Assembly: GCA_963682025.1 (NCBI GenBank)
Contig: OY821519.1
Location: forward strand, 2,348,501-2,412,500
DNA length: 64,000 nucleotides
Direction of reading: 5' to 3'
Origin: Cordilura impudica
Taxonomy: Eukaryota; Arthropoda; Insecta; Diptera; Scathophagidae
The stretch's first letter is position 1. Each line of letters starts with the position of its first letter. This document shows, piece by piece, positions 21,586-33,185 of this stretch. Made by a program: the position numbers and the translations under genes. The notes under the pieces are model-generated. The model was not told the origin of the DNA, did no database searches, and was given only the letters and a program-made list of their open reading frames with translations.

Positions 21586-24496
21586 TCTATAATATTAATA
21601 GGCAAGGCGATTTCTTGTGACCGATGTAAGTTTCATAGTTTCACCCCGATTTTGATAAAAAATTTATCATTTGAAATGTATTTCTTTTTAGCTGTTACCC
21701 AGATTTACAGTTTTTCATCGTCTGGAATATTTTTTTGGAGTTATGATCGTTTAAAGTTGCTACTAACACATACATAAAATTATACAATGCTATGTGTGTG
21801 TTTATTAAATTTGTTAGTGTGTTTGTGTTAATGTGTTGAATTTGTTTTCTTCATTTAAAATGAGTTGAATTATGAAGCATACCTTTAGGGTCTTTCTTCT
21901 TCTTTATTTGCTAATTCGTTCTTCGAATTTTAGCGATCAATACAACTACAATTTTCTACATATTTAACATTTCAAAAAAAAAAAATCATTTTATATATTT
22001 TTAAGTAGCTCCGCAAAAGCATCTCGATCTATAGCTTCACTTAGAAGTCTGCCCATATCTCTGATACCAGTCCTTACTTCAATATTATCAATCCATGTTA
22101 TTTCTTTTCTCCCTCTAGCAGTCTTTCCTTTAATATTCGCTAGTTTTATCGATTGTAACAGCTTATATTTTGGGTTTCTCATAAAATGTCCCAGGTATGA
22201 TGTTTTTCTTTTCTTTATGACGGTAAATAGCTCTCTTTCGCAGTGCATTTATCTCAAAACTTCGGTATTTGATATATGTTCAGTCCAGGTATTTTGAGTA
22301 TTCGTCTATAAACCCACATTTCAAAGGCCTCTAATCTTTTTATGTCTGATGATTTTATGGTCCATGTCTCCACCGCATATAGTAAAACCGACCAAACATA
22401 TTTTGTTTCAAGATGAATATCGTGACTTGTAAGTACTTTTTTGTATTTAAAAAAGGCATCTCGAGCCATTTCTATACGGCATCATATTTCTTTTGAACAC
22501 TCCCATTTGTCGTTGATTGTAACACCGAGATATTTAAAATTCTGTACTCTTTCGATTTGTATTTTTAAGGAAGTAGTATGATGGTTATTTTTCTTGCTCA
22601 CAATTATATATTTTGTTTTTCGAATATTGATATTTAGGCCATATTGCATTACTGTTTGTTGCGAGTATGTTTACCAGGTCTTGTAGCGCGGGCATATTTT
22701 CAGCCAGTAATGTTGTATCATCAGTATATCTTATGTTATTGATAAAAAATACCATTTGTGTATATAACCTTCCGAACTTTGCTGATAGACTCTTCAAATA
22801 TTCTTTCAGAATAAATATTAAATAACAATGGGGACAGAATGCATCTTTGTCTGACGCCTTTGGATATAGCTATACTTTCAGTAAGTTGTTCGTCAATCTC
22901 AATTTGTGCTGTTTGGTGCCAATATAGACTTTTAATGCATTGTATTTCCTTTTGATCTATCCCAATGGATATGAGAATTTCCATCAATTTATCATGTTTC
23001 ACGTTGTCAAAAGCTTTTTCATAATCTATTTTTGAATCAATGTATGTATTGAGAAAAGTGCTTCTCGAGTACCCATGCCTTCTTTAAACCCAAATTGGGT
23101 CGTACCCATTACTTTTTCACATTTCTCATATATTGTAGTGTGAATTATACGGAGAAAAATATTGAGGGCATGACTCATCAGGCTTATTAGTCTATAGTCG
23201 CTACAATACCGGGGGTAGCTTTTTTTGGGAATGGTTATGAAGGTTGATTTCAGCCAATCTTGTAGGTATTGTGCAGTATTATAAATGTAATTAAATAATT
23301 CAGTTAATAATTGGATGTTGTTGTCTTCTATCATCTTTAAGATTTCTGCGGGTATCTCATCCGGGCCACAAGCTTTCTTGTCCTTAAGTGATTTAACTGC
23401 CGTCTCTACCTCTCGTTTAGTAATTGGGTTTCCTGTAAGTGGTTGTGATGGGGATTCATAAATTGGTATATTGTTGTCGGTGAATACTTGTTTTACGTAT
23501 TCCATCCATATAAATTTCTTTTCTTCATTGCCAAGTACAACTTCGTTGTTGTTTTTATATAAAACCTTCGGAGTGGTTTTGCGGTATATTCCCGCCGCTT
23601 CTTTAAGATTTTTATGGAGATTGAAGTCGTCAAGTAAAATTTGCAATCTTTGGATCTCTAGGCATTGTTTTTTCAAGTCTTCATTCTTTGTGCTGCGTAC
23701 GGCAGTTAGAATCTCCCTATTTAATTCCCAGTATCGTTCGTAATTTACGTTTTTATGTTCGCGGCGTTCTTCTATTAATTTCAGTATTTCATTTGTTATC
23801 CATTCGTTCCTTTTTGGCCGTTCACTGTCTCTTAGATTTCGTTCCGTTATTGATATTAGAGTATTTTTGACACCATTCCATATATTTTCTGAATCCTCTC
23901 TGTTCACATTATTTAGTTGTAAATTTATTTCACCTCTCACGTTTGTAATTATATTCGAGTCTTCAAGTTTTCCAATATTTATTTTCGTGCGTGATTTGCT
24001 TTTTTTCGTCACTGTAAGTGTCGTACGTAGGTTTGTGACTAGCAGATTGTGGTCTGAAGGTACGTCAGCCCCTGGGTAAGTTGATGTTCTTGTTATAGAG
24101 GAGCTATATCTTTTGTTTATGAGTATGTAGTCGATTTGATTTCGTACAATGTTTTATTTTCTATCTTGGGAAGATATCCAAGTATAGCATCTTCTGGCAG
24201 GAAGGCAGAACAACGTGTTTGTGATTTTCATTTTGTGTTCTTGACAAAATTGTATGAGTCTACCACCTCTTTCATTCCTATCTCCCAATCCGTATTGACC
24301 TGTTACGTCAGATACTTTAGGCACTTTTGCATTAAAATCGCCCTGAATTATTGTCATCTCATGAGGTTTATTCATTTTCAGTAGATCCTAAATTTCAGCA
24401 TAGAAAGCTTCTATTTCTTCTTTAGGGTCTTTATTAAATGAAAAAATAAAATTTCCTAGAATTTGCACTCGAATTTCGAGTGCTGGAATCTGCTAA
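21586..24496 (+). mobile_element. Non-autonomous Helitron split by an RTE-type LINE
   Basis: Starts TCTATAATATTAATAGGC after A21585 and ends with the gcactcg/cgagtgc hairpin plus CTAA before T. CTAA still fits the Helitron CTRR end. The Helitron sequence stops at 21895 and resumes at 24421 with the same 12 bases (tttagggtcttt), so the LINE inserted later with a 12-bp target duplication. Confidence 0.85.
21896..24420 (-). pseudogene. RTE-type LINE, 5'-truncated and frameshifted
   Basis: The minus-strand pieces keep the order of an RTE-like APE-endonuclease/reverse-transcriptase protein. From 24375 comes the endonuclease C-terminus (IIQGDFNAKV, YGLGDRNERGGRLIQFC, TNTLFCLPARRCYTW). From 24012 comes a 328-aa linker and RT N-terminus (KKACGPDEIPAEILK, FITIPKK, GTTQFGFKEGMGTREALFSI). 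At 23002-22736 is GVRQRCILSPLLFNIYSE, and at 22797 YTDDTTLLAEN, where the usual YADD reads YTDD. At 22469-21991 is the C-terminus (WSVLLYAVETWTI, LEAFEMWVYRRILKIPG, YLGHFMRN). The 3' tail is GAAGAAG-like. Target duplication tttagggtcttt on both sides. Many frame breaks make it inactive. Confidence 0.85.
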
Positions 24497-24733
24497 TAAT
24501 AGATAATTGTCCAACCTATGAAATAAGTGTTGAAATTTGTTAACGGCATGAAAAATTTATGTTTACGTTAACTAAAAACATGATTAATAAACATTTTGTA
24601 TTTTTTATGTTTCTTTTTCAAGATTTTCATGTCTTAAATAACTATCCATAAATAAAAAAAAAACAAAAAAAAATAAGATTTTTTCGAATTTCAGAAGGTA
24701 TATCTATTATTTCTGAACTGTAATTTTTGGACT

Positions 24734-25230
24734 CTAACTCTTTTCGTGTTTTGCCTCACCCTTGATGATTAAAGCATTTTTATTTTTTATAAAATTTGTT
24801 GATGGGCTCCTGAGCTGCATCAGAAAGCTCTCCAATTTGCGAAGACTAAAATCCAATAATATGTGCTTGTATCCGGGTAAACTGTCAGCTCCTTGTCGCA
24901 TTAAAGATGCTCGTAGTATCTCATATTTGTCCTTGGAAAGTTCTACGCCCATAATCAAGGCCATAGCTTCTTCGGAACCGTACTTTTGAAGGTGTGTGTT
25001 TGGGGGCGTGTGAATGTTCTCTTTAATTCTTTTAAGGGTTTGCATCAGCAACAGTTTTTGTAACCTGCGACCTAACTTTGTCATTGTCCTTTATATATAG
25101 GCCTCGACTCCCCACCAACGAGTGGGATTTGTTGCCCAAATGCACAAATCTTGAATTGGTACCGGAGTGTAATTTCACTACATAATGGGGCGGTGGTCGG
25201 CGCATATTCCGATCCAGTATTGAGAGCACC
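24734..25230 (-). pseudogene. Fragment of a transposase-like protein, class uncertain
   Basis: A 116-aa minus-strand frame contains GSEEAMALIMGVELSKDKYEILRASL..LPGYKHIL. I read this as resembling the '..EEALALxxxxxLSKxxYxxLR..PxY' segment of a transposon protein widespread in insects, perhaps Transib-like. The preceding 65-aa frame (25229-25032) may be its upstream part in another reading frame. No catalytic residues are visible. The assignment rests on recall of a motif pattern only and could be wrong. Confidence 0.35.
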
Positions 25231-25564
25231 GTGAGGTTATGTCAACGAGACGGGTACTCACGTTAAACACAAGAGACTTCTGTCCTTTATATATTTAATA
25301 GACAGCGCCTCCGATAAATCGTCCTTGTTCAATTCGTTGGTGGCATAGCAAATTTCCTCTTTCTTGTAAAATTTGAACACTCCTCCATATTTTTTGTGAC
25401 CTTCCTCTTGCAAGTCCGGTTGCAATGTATCCAGGAAGGTATCCTCATTAAGCCAGTCCTCGTATTTGGAGTTGAATTTCTGAATTCCTCGGCATTATTT
25501 GTTATACTTTCGCTTCTCTGCAGATTATCGTATAAGCTATCAATTTCGAGTTGTTTAACGCCAT
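25231..25564. other. Possible upstream continuation of the 24734-25230 fragment
   Basis: Minus-strand reading gives short runs such as KEEICYATNELNKDDLSEAL, with a base composition less AT-rich than the surroundings. It may be decayed coding sequence of the same element. No domain recognised. Confidence 0.25.
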
Positions 25565-26318
25565 AGCGGATATAAAAACTTATATATTTTTTTATTTTCC
25601 ATCAAAATTAAAAAATAGTGAAAAAAAATAGAGAGTTGGTAAATAGCGATTTACCTGGAGAAACACAAAGCAAACGTAAAATTTGTTTCTATAATATCTC
25701 TAATATTAATAGGCAAAGCGATTTCTTGTTACCGATGCTACTGTGTCAGTTTTAATCCTATTTTGAACACACATGTCTTATTTGAAAGCTATTTCTTTTT
25801 AGCTGTCCACCAGATTTACAGATTTTTAAATTAAATTGTTTTTTTTTTTGGAGTAAACTGTATTTTAAGTTCCTACTAACAAATACATAAAATTATACAA
25901 TGATATGTTCGTGTTTATTAAATTTGTTAATGTGTTTGTAATAAAAATGAATTTGTTTTTATTTTTGTAGCATACCTTTAGGGTCTTTACTTAATGAAAA
26001 AATAAAATTTCCTAGAATTTGCTCTCGAATGTCGAGGGCTGGAATCTGCTAGTATAGAATAAATACATATAGCAACAGAAGCAAAACAAAATACGATTAC
26101 CTAATCCAGTTTTTTTTTATATTCTACCCGAAACTGGACCAAATTGTTTAAAAATTCTGTGTTTTTTTGAAAACTGGAAATCGGTCAACTTCTAAACTGA
26201 AATTTTGATTTTATTGAATGTAGAAAATTTGTAATCTTTGAACAATTTCCTATAAAATCTCGTACACGCACATGAAATTTTTGATTTTTTCAACCTGATT
26301 TGTTCTAAGAGCGCCACT
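25565..26318 (-). repeat. Interspersed repeat family 9, copy 2, split by a Helitron
   Basis: The two parts (25565-25696 and 26053-26318) match 16802-17230 in reverse. The Helitron at 25697-26052 interrupts it. Joining the flanks gives atttgtttctataata|tatagaataaat, which aligns base for base with the uninterrupted copy. Confidence 0.7.
25697..26052 (+). mobile_element. Non-autonomous Helitron (main family)
   Basis: Starts TCTCTAATATTAATAGGC after A25696 and ends ctgCTAG before T26053, with a gctctcgaatgtcgagggc hairpin. 356 bp, non-coding. The paralogous empty site shows insertion between A and T without target duplication. Confidence 0.88.
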
Positions 26319-26870
26319 GTGCGCGCCGCTACATTTTGTTTACTCACTATTGAGTCGAAATTTTCATTTGAGTATGCTCCAATTACCTCAGTAGATGATG
26401 ATAGGTCTTCCTCAATATACAAAAACTTCCAATCGAATAGAAATTATTTTAATATTTACAACTTAAATTAAAAAAATATTTATTTGTTTATACAAATCTA
26501 AATCCTTAATAAGTTTCAACGTAATTGAATGTATATTGAACTTGTTTACATAATAGAATAGACAAGATAAATGCATACATATATATATTTTTGGCTGCAT
26601 ATTATTAATTAATATTTTCCATTTTTTATTACAAGAAATTCTGTGCCCTAGTTCATAGCAAAAATCAAATGGGTAACTAAGTCTTTCTTGATGTACGTCT
26701 ATCATTTCCTACAGTAGAATATAACGTAAATTAGTCTCAAATAATTTATATGAAGTACAAAAACAAAAAAACGCACAATTTTCTGTTGTCTGAGACAACA
26801 CTCTACACTCAAGTGCAGGGTAGAATATGATCGAACTTTCATATCGTTTATTTTTCTTTTTTTTTATATA
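26319..26870. other. No recognised feature
   Basis: AT-rich DNA with an 80-codon minus frame (26463-26705) of no recognisable family. Confidence 0.35.
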
Positions 26871-28168
26871 AAGGGTGATTTTTTAAGAGCTATAGGAAAG
26901 TTTTCCAAAAAAAAAAACACATAAAATTCAGAAAAATGCATGAAATCTTTATTGGAGTCGTCCATATAATTTAATGTTTGAAGATTATTTCATGCAAATG
27001 TTGACCGTGACTGCGCCTCAAATGGTCCATCCGCTTAGTCCAATTTTGGCATACTCTTTCCAACATTTCGGCCGGTATCTCATGAATAAATGCATCAATG
27101 TTGTCTTCCAATGCGTCAATTGAAGCGGGATTGTCTGTATAGACATGAGCTTTACCATAGCCCCACAAAAAATAGCCTAAAGGCGTTAAATCGCACGATC
27201 TAGGCGGCCAATTGACCGGTACCGAACATGAAATAAAATGTTCACCGAACTCGCCTCTCAATAAGTCCATTGATGCGCGTGCTGTGTGGCATGTGGTACC
27301 GTCTTGTTGAATCCACATATCGTGCAAGTCAAGCTCTTGCATTATGGGCAAAAAAAAGTTGGATATCATCTATCGGTAGCGCTCACCATTCACAGTTACG
27401 TTACGATTCGCATCATCTTTGAAGAAGTACGGTCCAATGATGCCACCAGCCCATAAACCGCACCAAACTGTGACTTTTTCTGGATGCATTGGTAGCTCTT
27501 CCAATGCTTCTGGCTGATATTCACTCCAAAATCGACAATTCTGCTTATTTACGTACCCATTGAGCCAAAAAAGAGCTTCGTCGCTGAACACAATTTTTCG
27601 GTAAAAAACTGGATCTTCGGCCAACTTTCCAAGAGTCCATTCACCAAAAATTCTACGTTGCGGTAGGTTGTTCGGCTCCAATTCTTGCACCAGCTGTATT
27701 TTGAAAGGCTTCACACCTAAATCCTTCCGCAAAATTTTCCACGTTGTTGAGTAACAGAGGCCCAATTGCTGCGAACGGCGACGAATCGATAATTGATGGT
27801 CATCATTAACACTGGCCGATACAGCTGCGATATTTTCTTCAGTTCGCACTCTACGTAAGCGTGTTGGTGGTTTAATGTCCAACAATGTAAATTTGGTGCG
27901 AAATTTAGTCACAATAGCCCGAATAGCCGCTTCAGTGGGTCGATTAAACTGACCATAAAATGGAAGAAGCGCGCGATTAACTTTCTTAACAGAGCACGCA
28001 TTTTGATAATAAAATTCAATAACTTGCAAGTGTTGTTCGTTTGTAAGACGATTCATGGTTAAATTATAGACCAAACTGAAGATGTTTGACAATGAAACAA
28101 AACACGAAACGTGCGTCAGCTATTTAAACCAGTGTTGCCAAAAAGATAATAGCTAAAAAATCACCCTT
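26871..28168 (-). mobile_element. DD41D (rosa-type) mariner, inactive copy
   Basis: 1298 bp with inverted ends AAGGGTGATTTTTTA, flanked by TA at 26869-26870 and 28169-28170. It belongs to the same lineage as 1609-2915, but the terminal base pattern (AAGGG against ACGGG) and protein sequence differ clearly, so it is a different subfamily. Its transposase is disabled. Confidence 0.88.
26971..28056 (-). pseudogene. DD41D transposase with stop and lost catalytic Asp
   Basis: The frame is 1086 nt from MNRLTNEQ to the terminal stop, the same length as the intact copy at 1722-2807, so there has been no net indel. Codon 229 (27370-27372) is TAG where the intact copy has Ser. The third catalytic residue, codon 294 (27175-27177), is GGC, giving TPLGYFLWG instead of TPLDYFLWG. 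The first two acidic residues (FSDEALF, QQDGTTCHTA) remain. Two independent disabling changes with otherwise well preserved coding suggest inactivation that is not very old. Confidence 0.88.
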
Positions 28169-28567
28169 TACAATAGAAATTCAAAAATTTTTTTCGAACA
28201 TCAACAAAAGCTCATTGTATACTGCTGCAGGTATAACTAGTAAGAAAATTATAGTCGGTCCGGACCAAAAAATGGCCCTATCCAGACCATATGTGATAAA
28301 GTCACTTTTTTGCAAAGACATATACAAACCAAATTTGAGAAAAATCTGTGTATTATTCTTAGTTTTTGATAGATGTTAGCGAAGCAGCTTTGCATAGAGG
28401 CTATTACTAAGAATTATCCTACAGGGGTTTTTTTTTACTACTAAATAATGGGTGTAATAACCGCACACAAAGCAAATCTGTATTATAATTTGAATGTTAT
28501 AGCAGTTTAAGTCGATCTCATAGAAGTCATTTGTATGGGGAATAGGTCTGAACATGCATCGACAATA

Positions 28568-30328
28568 TCTATAATATTAGTAGGCTGGGCGATTCTTTGT
28601 TACCGATGTTTCGTTATACCGTTTTATCCCGATTTTGACCAACAATATATTATTTGAAAGGTTTTTCTTTTTAGCTGTTCACCAGATTTACAGATTTTTA
28701 AATCTTTTCCTTTATATATATATATTATGTCATGTGGTTCCTAAAAGGAACAAAGGGCCACAACGAATTCTCTCCAATCGGTCCTTCTTGATGCAAGGTT
28801 TTTTATTTCACTCTAGAATCTCAATGTGGATTGGGCGTTGGTATGTTTGCTCCCATAATTCGATATTGGGAATCATGTTAGGCCAAAAGATTTTTAAGAT
28901 TCTTCCAGACAGCGGTTGATGAATAACTGTATCCTGTTAATATCGTGCGATGTCGTGTTCCAGGATTCGCAGGCATAGAGGAGAACTGATTTCACGCAGG
29001 AATTAAATATGCTATCTTAGTTCTTTTCGAGATAGCAGTAGACTTCCATACAGGTCGTAAGATACCAAATGACTGGTTAGCCTTTGATATTCGGAAGGAT
29101 ATATCATCACTGCAGCCGCCTGTTTGTGTTAGTACGCTACCCAAATAAAAGAATGTGTTAACTTCTTCCAGCTCAACATTCTGTATTTGAAATTTTGTGT
29201 TGTTAAGAGTGTTGCAGCGCATAACCTTACTTTTCTTTATGTTTATTTTTCAACCGGCTTTTGAGGCTTCGTTCTCAAGAGATTTGAGTTTAACTGACGC
29301 GTGTCGATAACTGTGTGATAAGAGGCATATATCATCAGCATATTCCATGCTCTCCAGATGTTGGTTGATTCCTCATCTTATACCTCTATTTTCTGCTGTA
29401 GCTTTACGTACAATGATGTCAAGTACGATGTGTAATAGAAGAGGAGATAGTATACATCCTTGTTGAACACCATTTAACACATTAAAACTGTTGCTCAGTG
29501 CGTTGTCGTGGAGAACTCGGCATTTCGCATTCTCATACAAGGATTGGGTTAGCCTAATAATTTTTTGTGGCACACCTTTGCAGGCAAGCGCGTTCCATAT
29601 TGCATGGTGGCTCAGGGCGTCGAACGCCGTTTCGAAATCTATAAATATCATGTAGAGGGGAGATTGCCATTCCACTGACTGCTCGATGATTATACGAAGG
29701 CTATTGATGTAGTCGACGCAAGATTTGTGTGGGCGGAAGCCAGCCTGTTCTTGTCTGAGATCTGGGAGTACAGCATCAGCTATCCTTTTGTTTATGATGT
29801 GCGCAATTACCTTGTTGACTGCGCTCAGGACCGTGATGCCTCGCCAGTTATTGCATTCGGTAAGGTCGCCTTTTTTAGGGATATTGACTATGATACCTTC
29901 CTTTAGATGTGAGTCGAGGTCACAAGTGTGCCAAGAGTTCTCGATATGAGGTAGAAGTAATTGCGCTGTGGTTCGAGAGTCAGCTTTTAACATCTCTGGG
30001 GCAATGTTATCTACTCCAGGGGCTTTATTAATCTTCAAGGCATTGACAGCATTAATTATTTCCGTAATTTCGGGGCATTCAATGGAAATGTCAAATTTTT
30101 TCCTTTATTTTGAGTAAATTGCATTTAAAGTTGCTACTAACACATACATAAAATTATACATATGCCATGTGTGTGTTTATTAATTTTGTTAATGTCGTTG
30201 TTAATGAGTTTGTTATTTTCATTCACAATAATAATCAACCAAAAAAGTGTTGGTTTGTGAATTGGCTAAGTTGAAAAATAAAGCTGCCTAGAACTTGCAC
30301 TCGAATTTCGAGCGCTGGAATCTGCTAG
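28568..30328 (+). mobile_element. Non-autonomous Helitron split by a LINE
   Basis: Starts TCTATAATATTAGTAGGC after A28567 and ends ctgCTAG before T30329, with the gcactcg..cgagcgc hairpin. Its sequence is interrupted at 28715 and resumes at 30098, where ttttcctttat is repeated, an 11-bp target duplication made by the LINE. Confidence 0.85.
28716..30097 (-). pseudogene. Non-LTR retrotransposon RT fragment, lightly damaged
   Basis: One minus frame runs from 30097 to about 28992 through the reverse-transcriptase blocks: KINKAPGVDNIAPEMLK, IVNIPKKGDLTECNNWRGIT, EQAGFRPHKSCVDYINSLR, FIDFETAFDALSHHAIW (catalytic D), NGVQQGCILSPLL and EYADDICLLSH (catalytic DD). Two TGA stops interrupt it, at 29370-29372 (GIR*GINQ) and 29250-29252 (AG*KIN), both at positions where Trp is expected. 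After TKIAY a frameshift leads to KSVLLYACESWNTTSHDI, and the C-terminus carries further breaks and probably a deletion. The endonuclease is missing by 5' truncation. The left end is an ATATATAT-rich tail. I do not assign a clade firmly. Confidence 0.85.
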
Positions 30329-30340
30329 TTTTGATTATAA

Positions 30341-30610
30341 TGCCTGGTTTTCACTATGTCAAACTGACAACAAACAATTGCCCCAACTGACATCTCGTAA
30401 TTTTCTATTCATTACGTTTGCATTACACCTCATAAACGAACAAAAAATCTGGCTGTCAAACACAAACAAATTGCCAACATGCAATTTCATTTTAGATGTC
30501 AAAGGTTGACAGAGGTTGTAAATCACCGTTTTCATACAAACCCCGTATTCATACAACTGACAATAATTGACAACAACTGTCATTGAAAATGACACAATGG
30601 AAACCCGGCA
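30341..30610. mobile_element. MITE with TGCC(T/G)GGTTT ends
   Basis: 270 bp. The left end TGCCTGGTTTTCACTATG and the complemented right end TGCCGGGTTTCCATTGTG are inverted repeats with several mismatches. The interior has many tgacaac/gttgtca motifs. Non-coding. Flanking duplication not clear (tataa and tatgg). Confidence 0.55.
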
Positions 30611-31000
30611 TATGGTTTACATGGACAAACGGACATCGCTAAATGAAGTCAGAAAAAGATCGGTCTACGTTAAATATTTTTGGTAGTTACAAATATCAGT
30701 TTACATTATATGAGTTTACATTATACCCTGACCACATAGTGGTATAAAGTATAAAATTTTGAGAATGGGTCAGTGAGAAACATTGCAGGTACTTTAAAAA
30801 TCAAAAAGTTTGTAAGAATTTTTAAAAACTAAATTAAATTTTGGAAATAACATATATCCGTTTAATTTCATCAAAAATTCCAATATGAAACTGTAAAATA
30901 TTGTATGAAGAAAATAAACTCCCGCTCGATAATTAACAGCACATATGAAAAAAAAAACATTGATATATTATTAAATTGGTTGGAAAACTGGCTAGGTCCC

Positions 31001-31492
31001 TTAAGGTGTGTTTACACTATGTGTATTTTCCATATGTAAATTCAGTTTTACGATCCATACGTAATTCCGTGTGTGTGTCAAAATTGGCGTTTTACATACA
31101 ATTCATAATTTTTGCGTTCAAACGTACATATGTATTTCCGCATGACATAACCTCTAAATGTAAACAACAGCTGATTTAATTTGTGAATTCACAAAAAATT
31201 ATTGTTAAAAGAAAAGTTATATATTTTATATATTTTTTAATTGTTAATTAATATTAAACAATTTATTTTTCTTTAAATATTAATCTTTATAATTTACTCT
31301 GTTTTTCTTTCGCCACAAGCAGTGTTGTATTTTCATATGTTTGTCTTGCTCTAATTGAAAAATTCACATATGTCTTGCAAAATGTGTTGTACATAAACAA
31401 TGTTTGAAAGGGTTCACACTATGTGTACAAATTACATGTGCTAAAAAATAAGAAAAACACAAGCAAAACACGTAGTGTGAACGCAGCTTTAG
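31001..31492. mobile_element. MITE-like element with GTTCACACTA ends
   Basis: The left end TTAAGGTGTGTTTACACTAT and the complement of the right end TAAAGCTGCGTTCACACTAC are imperfect inverted repeats of about 23 bp. The interior is very AT-rich and repeats the motif near 31400 (gggttcacactatgtgta). Non-coding; superfamily and target duplication not determined. Confidence 0.5.
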
Positions 31493-32587
31493 CCGTACAG
31501 TCATATGGGTAACTAAATTTCTCGAAGTTAGGACGACTGTTAGGTAATAACATTGATGTCTCTATTTGTGAGATATATTTGGATAAATGTTTTACATTTA
31601 AGATGCAAATACTATATTTACATATGTATGTCTGTATGTAATATTGGCAAGTGATTGCTATAACAATGAAAACATTTCGCATGTTGAAGAATTTTCCATT
31701 AATCACTTTTGTTTTGTTGCGGCATTACGAATAATGAATAATAAATTAAATGAAATAAAAAAAAATACAATAACAACAACTATTTCCACACATTTCACAT
31801 GCAAAGGAAATCATAAGTAATAAAAATAATTGCTATTTTTTTGTTCGTTATTGTACATTTATTCAAACAAACAAACAAACAAGACAACATGTCGGTATGA
31901 ATGAATGTATGGAAATAAATGTTACTAAGTATTTTAGTTTCATAATATTTTAAACATTATTTTAAATTATGCAAATTGTTTTTAATTTATTATTTCGTAT
32001 TATTATTATTATTTGATGTGAAAAGATTTTTCACATCAGATGAAAGTGAGTCTTAAGAAAATTTATTTTTATATCTGATCATACGAGTATAATAAAAAAA
32101 ATAAAAAATATGTGTATATTATAGATAAAAATTTCAAAAAACAATGACAATAAAAATTAATAATAATAATAAACATACAATTTAAATTAAGCCAGTGCTC
32201 GAAATCCTCCTTAATAAAATTCCATTGATTGGAAACCTTTGCGACTTTTAACAGTGAAATATATTTGATGAATCAATCATATCCCATCTTTTGTTACATT
32301 TCATTTAGTAAAGACCTTAGAAAATAATTTGTTCAGGTAAATTTATCAAGTTATAAATAGAAACATTGAACTCCTTCAAACAATTTCTAGTAAATTAAAA
32401 AAAAACAATTGAATTGCTTATTGAATAAATTCGTCAACAATTCGAAAATAAACATAAGCCATGGCAGAAGAATTTCGATAGAAAAACATTAAATGAATTC
32501 AATTGAATAAATTGTAGACCGAGAATTCTCTCATTGGAATTTACTTAAACCTAACTTACCACAAAAAGAGAAGTGCTTAAAAACAAA
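31493..32587. other. No recognised gene or element
   Basis: AT-rich DNA. A perfect short hairpin, tgatgtgaaaa/ttttcacatca, lies at about 32014-32038; its role is unknown. Confidence 0.35.
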
Positions 32588-33065
32588 CTAGCAGAGCCCA
32601 GCACTCGAAATTGGAGTGCAAATTCTAGGAAATTTTATTTTTTCAATCAATTTTTTTCTTTCAATGTTTCTTTAATGTATATAAAAAATATATGAATATT
32701 TAAATAAAATTCATTACATTGTGAACTTTTAAATAAAATTCATTAAATTTCATTATAAATATTTGTTGAACACACAGAAGATATATAAATGGGTTTGCTA
32801 ATAAATTATTTTATAAGAGCCTAAAGGTATGCTAATCAATTTTATTATAGAATAGTTTTTTATTTGAAGCTTAAATATGTGTTTTATGTATGTGTTAGTA
32901 GTAACTTTAAATGATATTACTCCAAAAACTGTACCAGCTGAGGTACGTCTGTGAAGATACTGTACATCTGCACAGAAATACCTTTCAAATGGTATATTTT
33001 GTCAAAATCGGTTGAAAGGCGTAGAAGGGGTCATTAGAAATCACCTTGCCTATTAATATTAAAGA
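32588..33065 (-). mobile_element. Non-autonomous Helitron, long subfamily
   Basis: The left edge CTAG after A, the gcactcgaaattggagtgc hairpin and the right edge tattaatattaaaGA define the ends. It is longer (478 bp) than the main family because it carries the block with ttgaacacacagaagatat. The flank right of it (gcataccaagttaaaactag) also follows the copy at 35830-36106. Confidence 0.75.
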
Positions 33066-33185
33066 CAACTTTTTTTGCATACCAAGTTAAAACTAGTGCC
33101 GTAACAGTTGTAGCTTTTAGCAGAAGTTTCAAAATAAGTTATTTTTTAATTTTATTTTTTCGAGTAAATATAAAAATCAAACAAA

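Larger units (their letters stand above)
28234..30759 (-). mobile_element. DINE-1-like element carrying nested insertions
   Basis: The left end (taactagtaagaaaattatagtcggtccggacc) matches the family's hairpin end and the right end (30612-30759) has cacatagtggtataaagtataa. Between them lie the Helitron at 28568-30328 and a MITE at 30341-30610. Some internal DINE sequence between the two insertions is missing. Non-coding. Confidence 0.7.

Noticed and set aside
23471..24079. Plus-strand frames of 60-90 codons
   Set aside because: Shadows of the RTE-type LINE, which reads on the minus strand.
32014..32038. Perfect 11-bp stem hairpin tgatgtgaaaa/ttttcacatca
   Set aside because: Isolated, with no adjacent gene, T-run or repeat end that would give it a function; such palindromes arise by chance in long AT-rich DNA.
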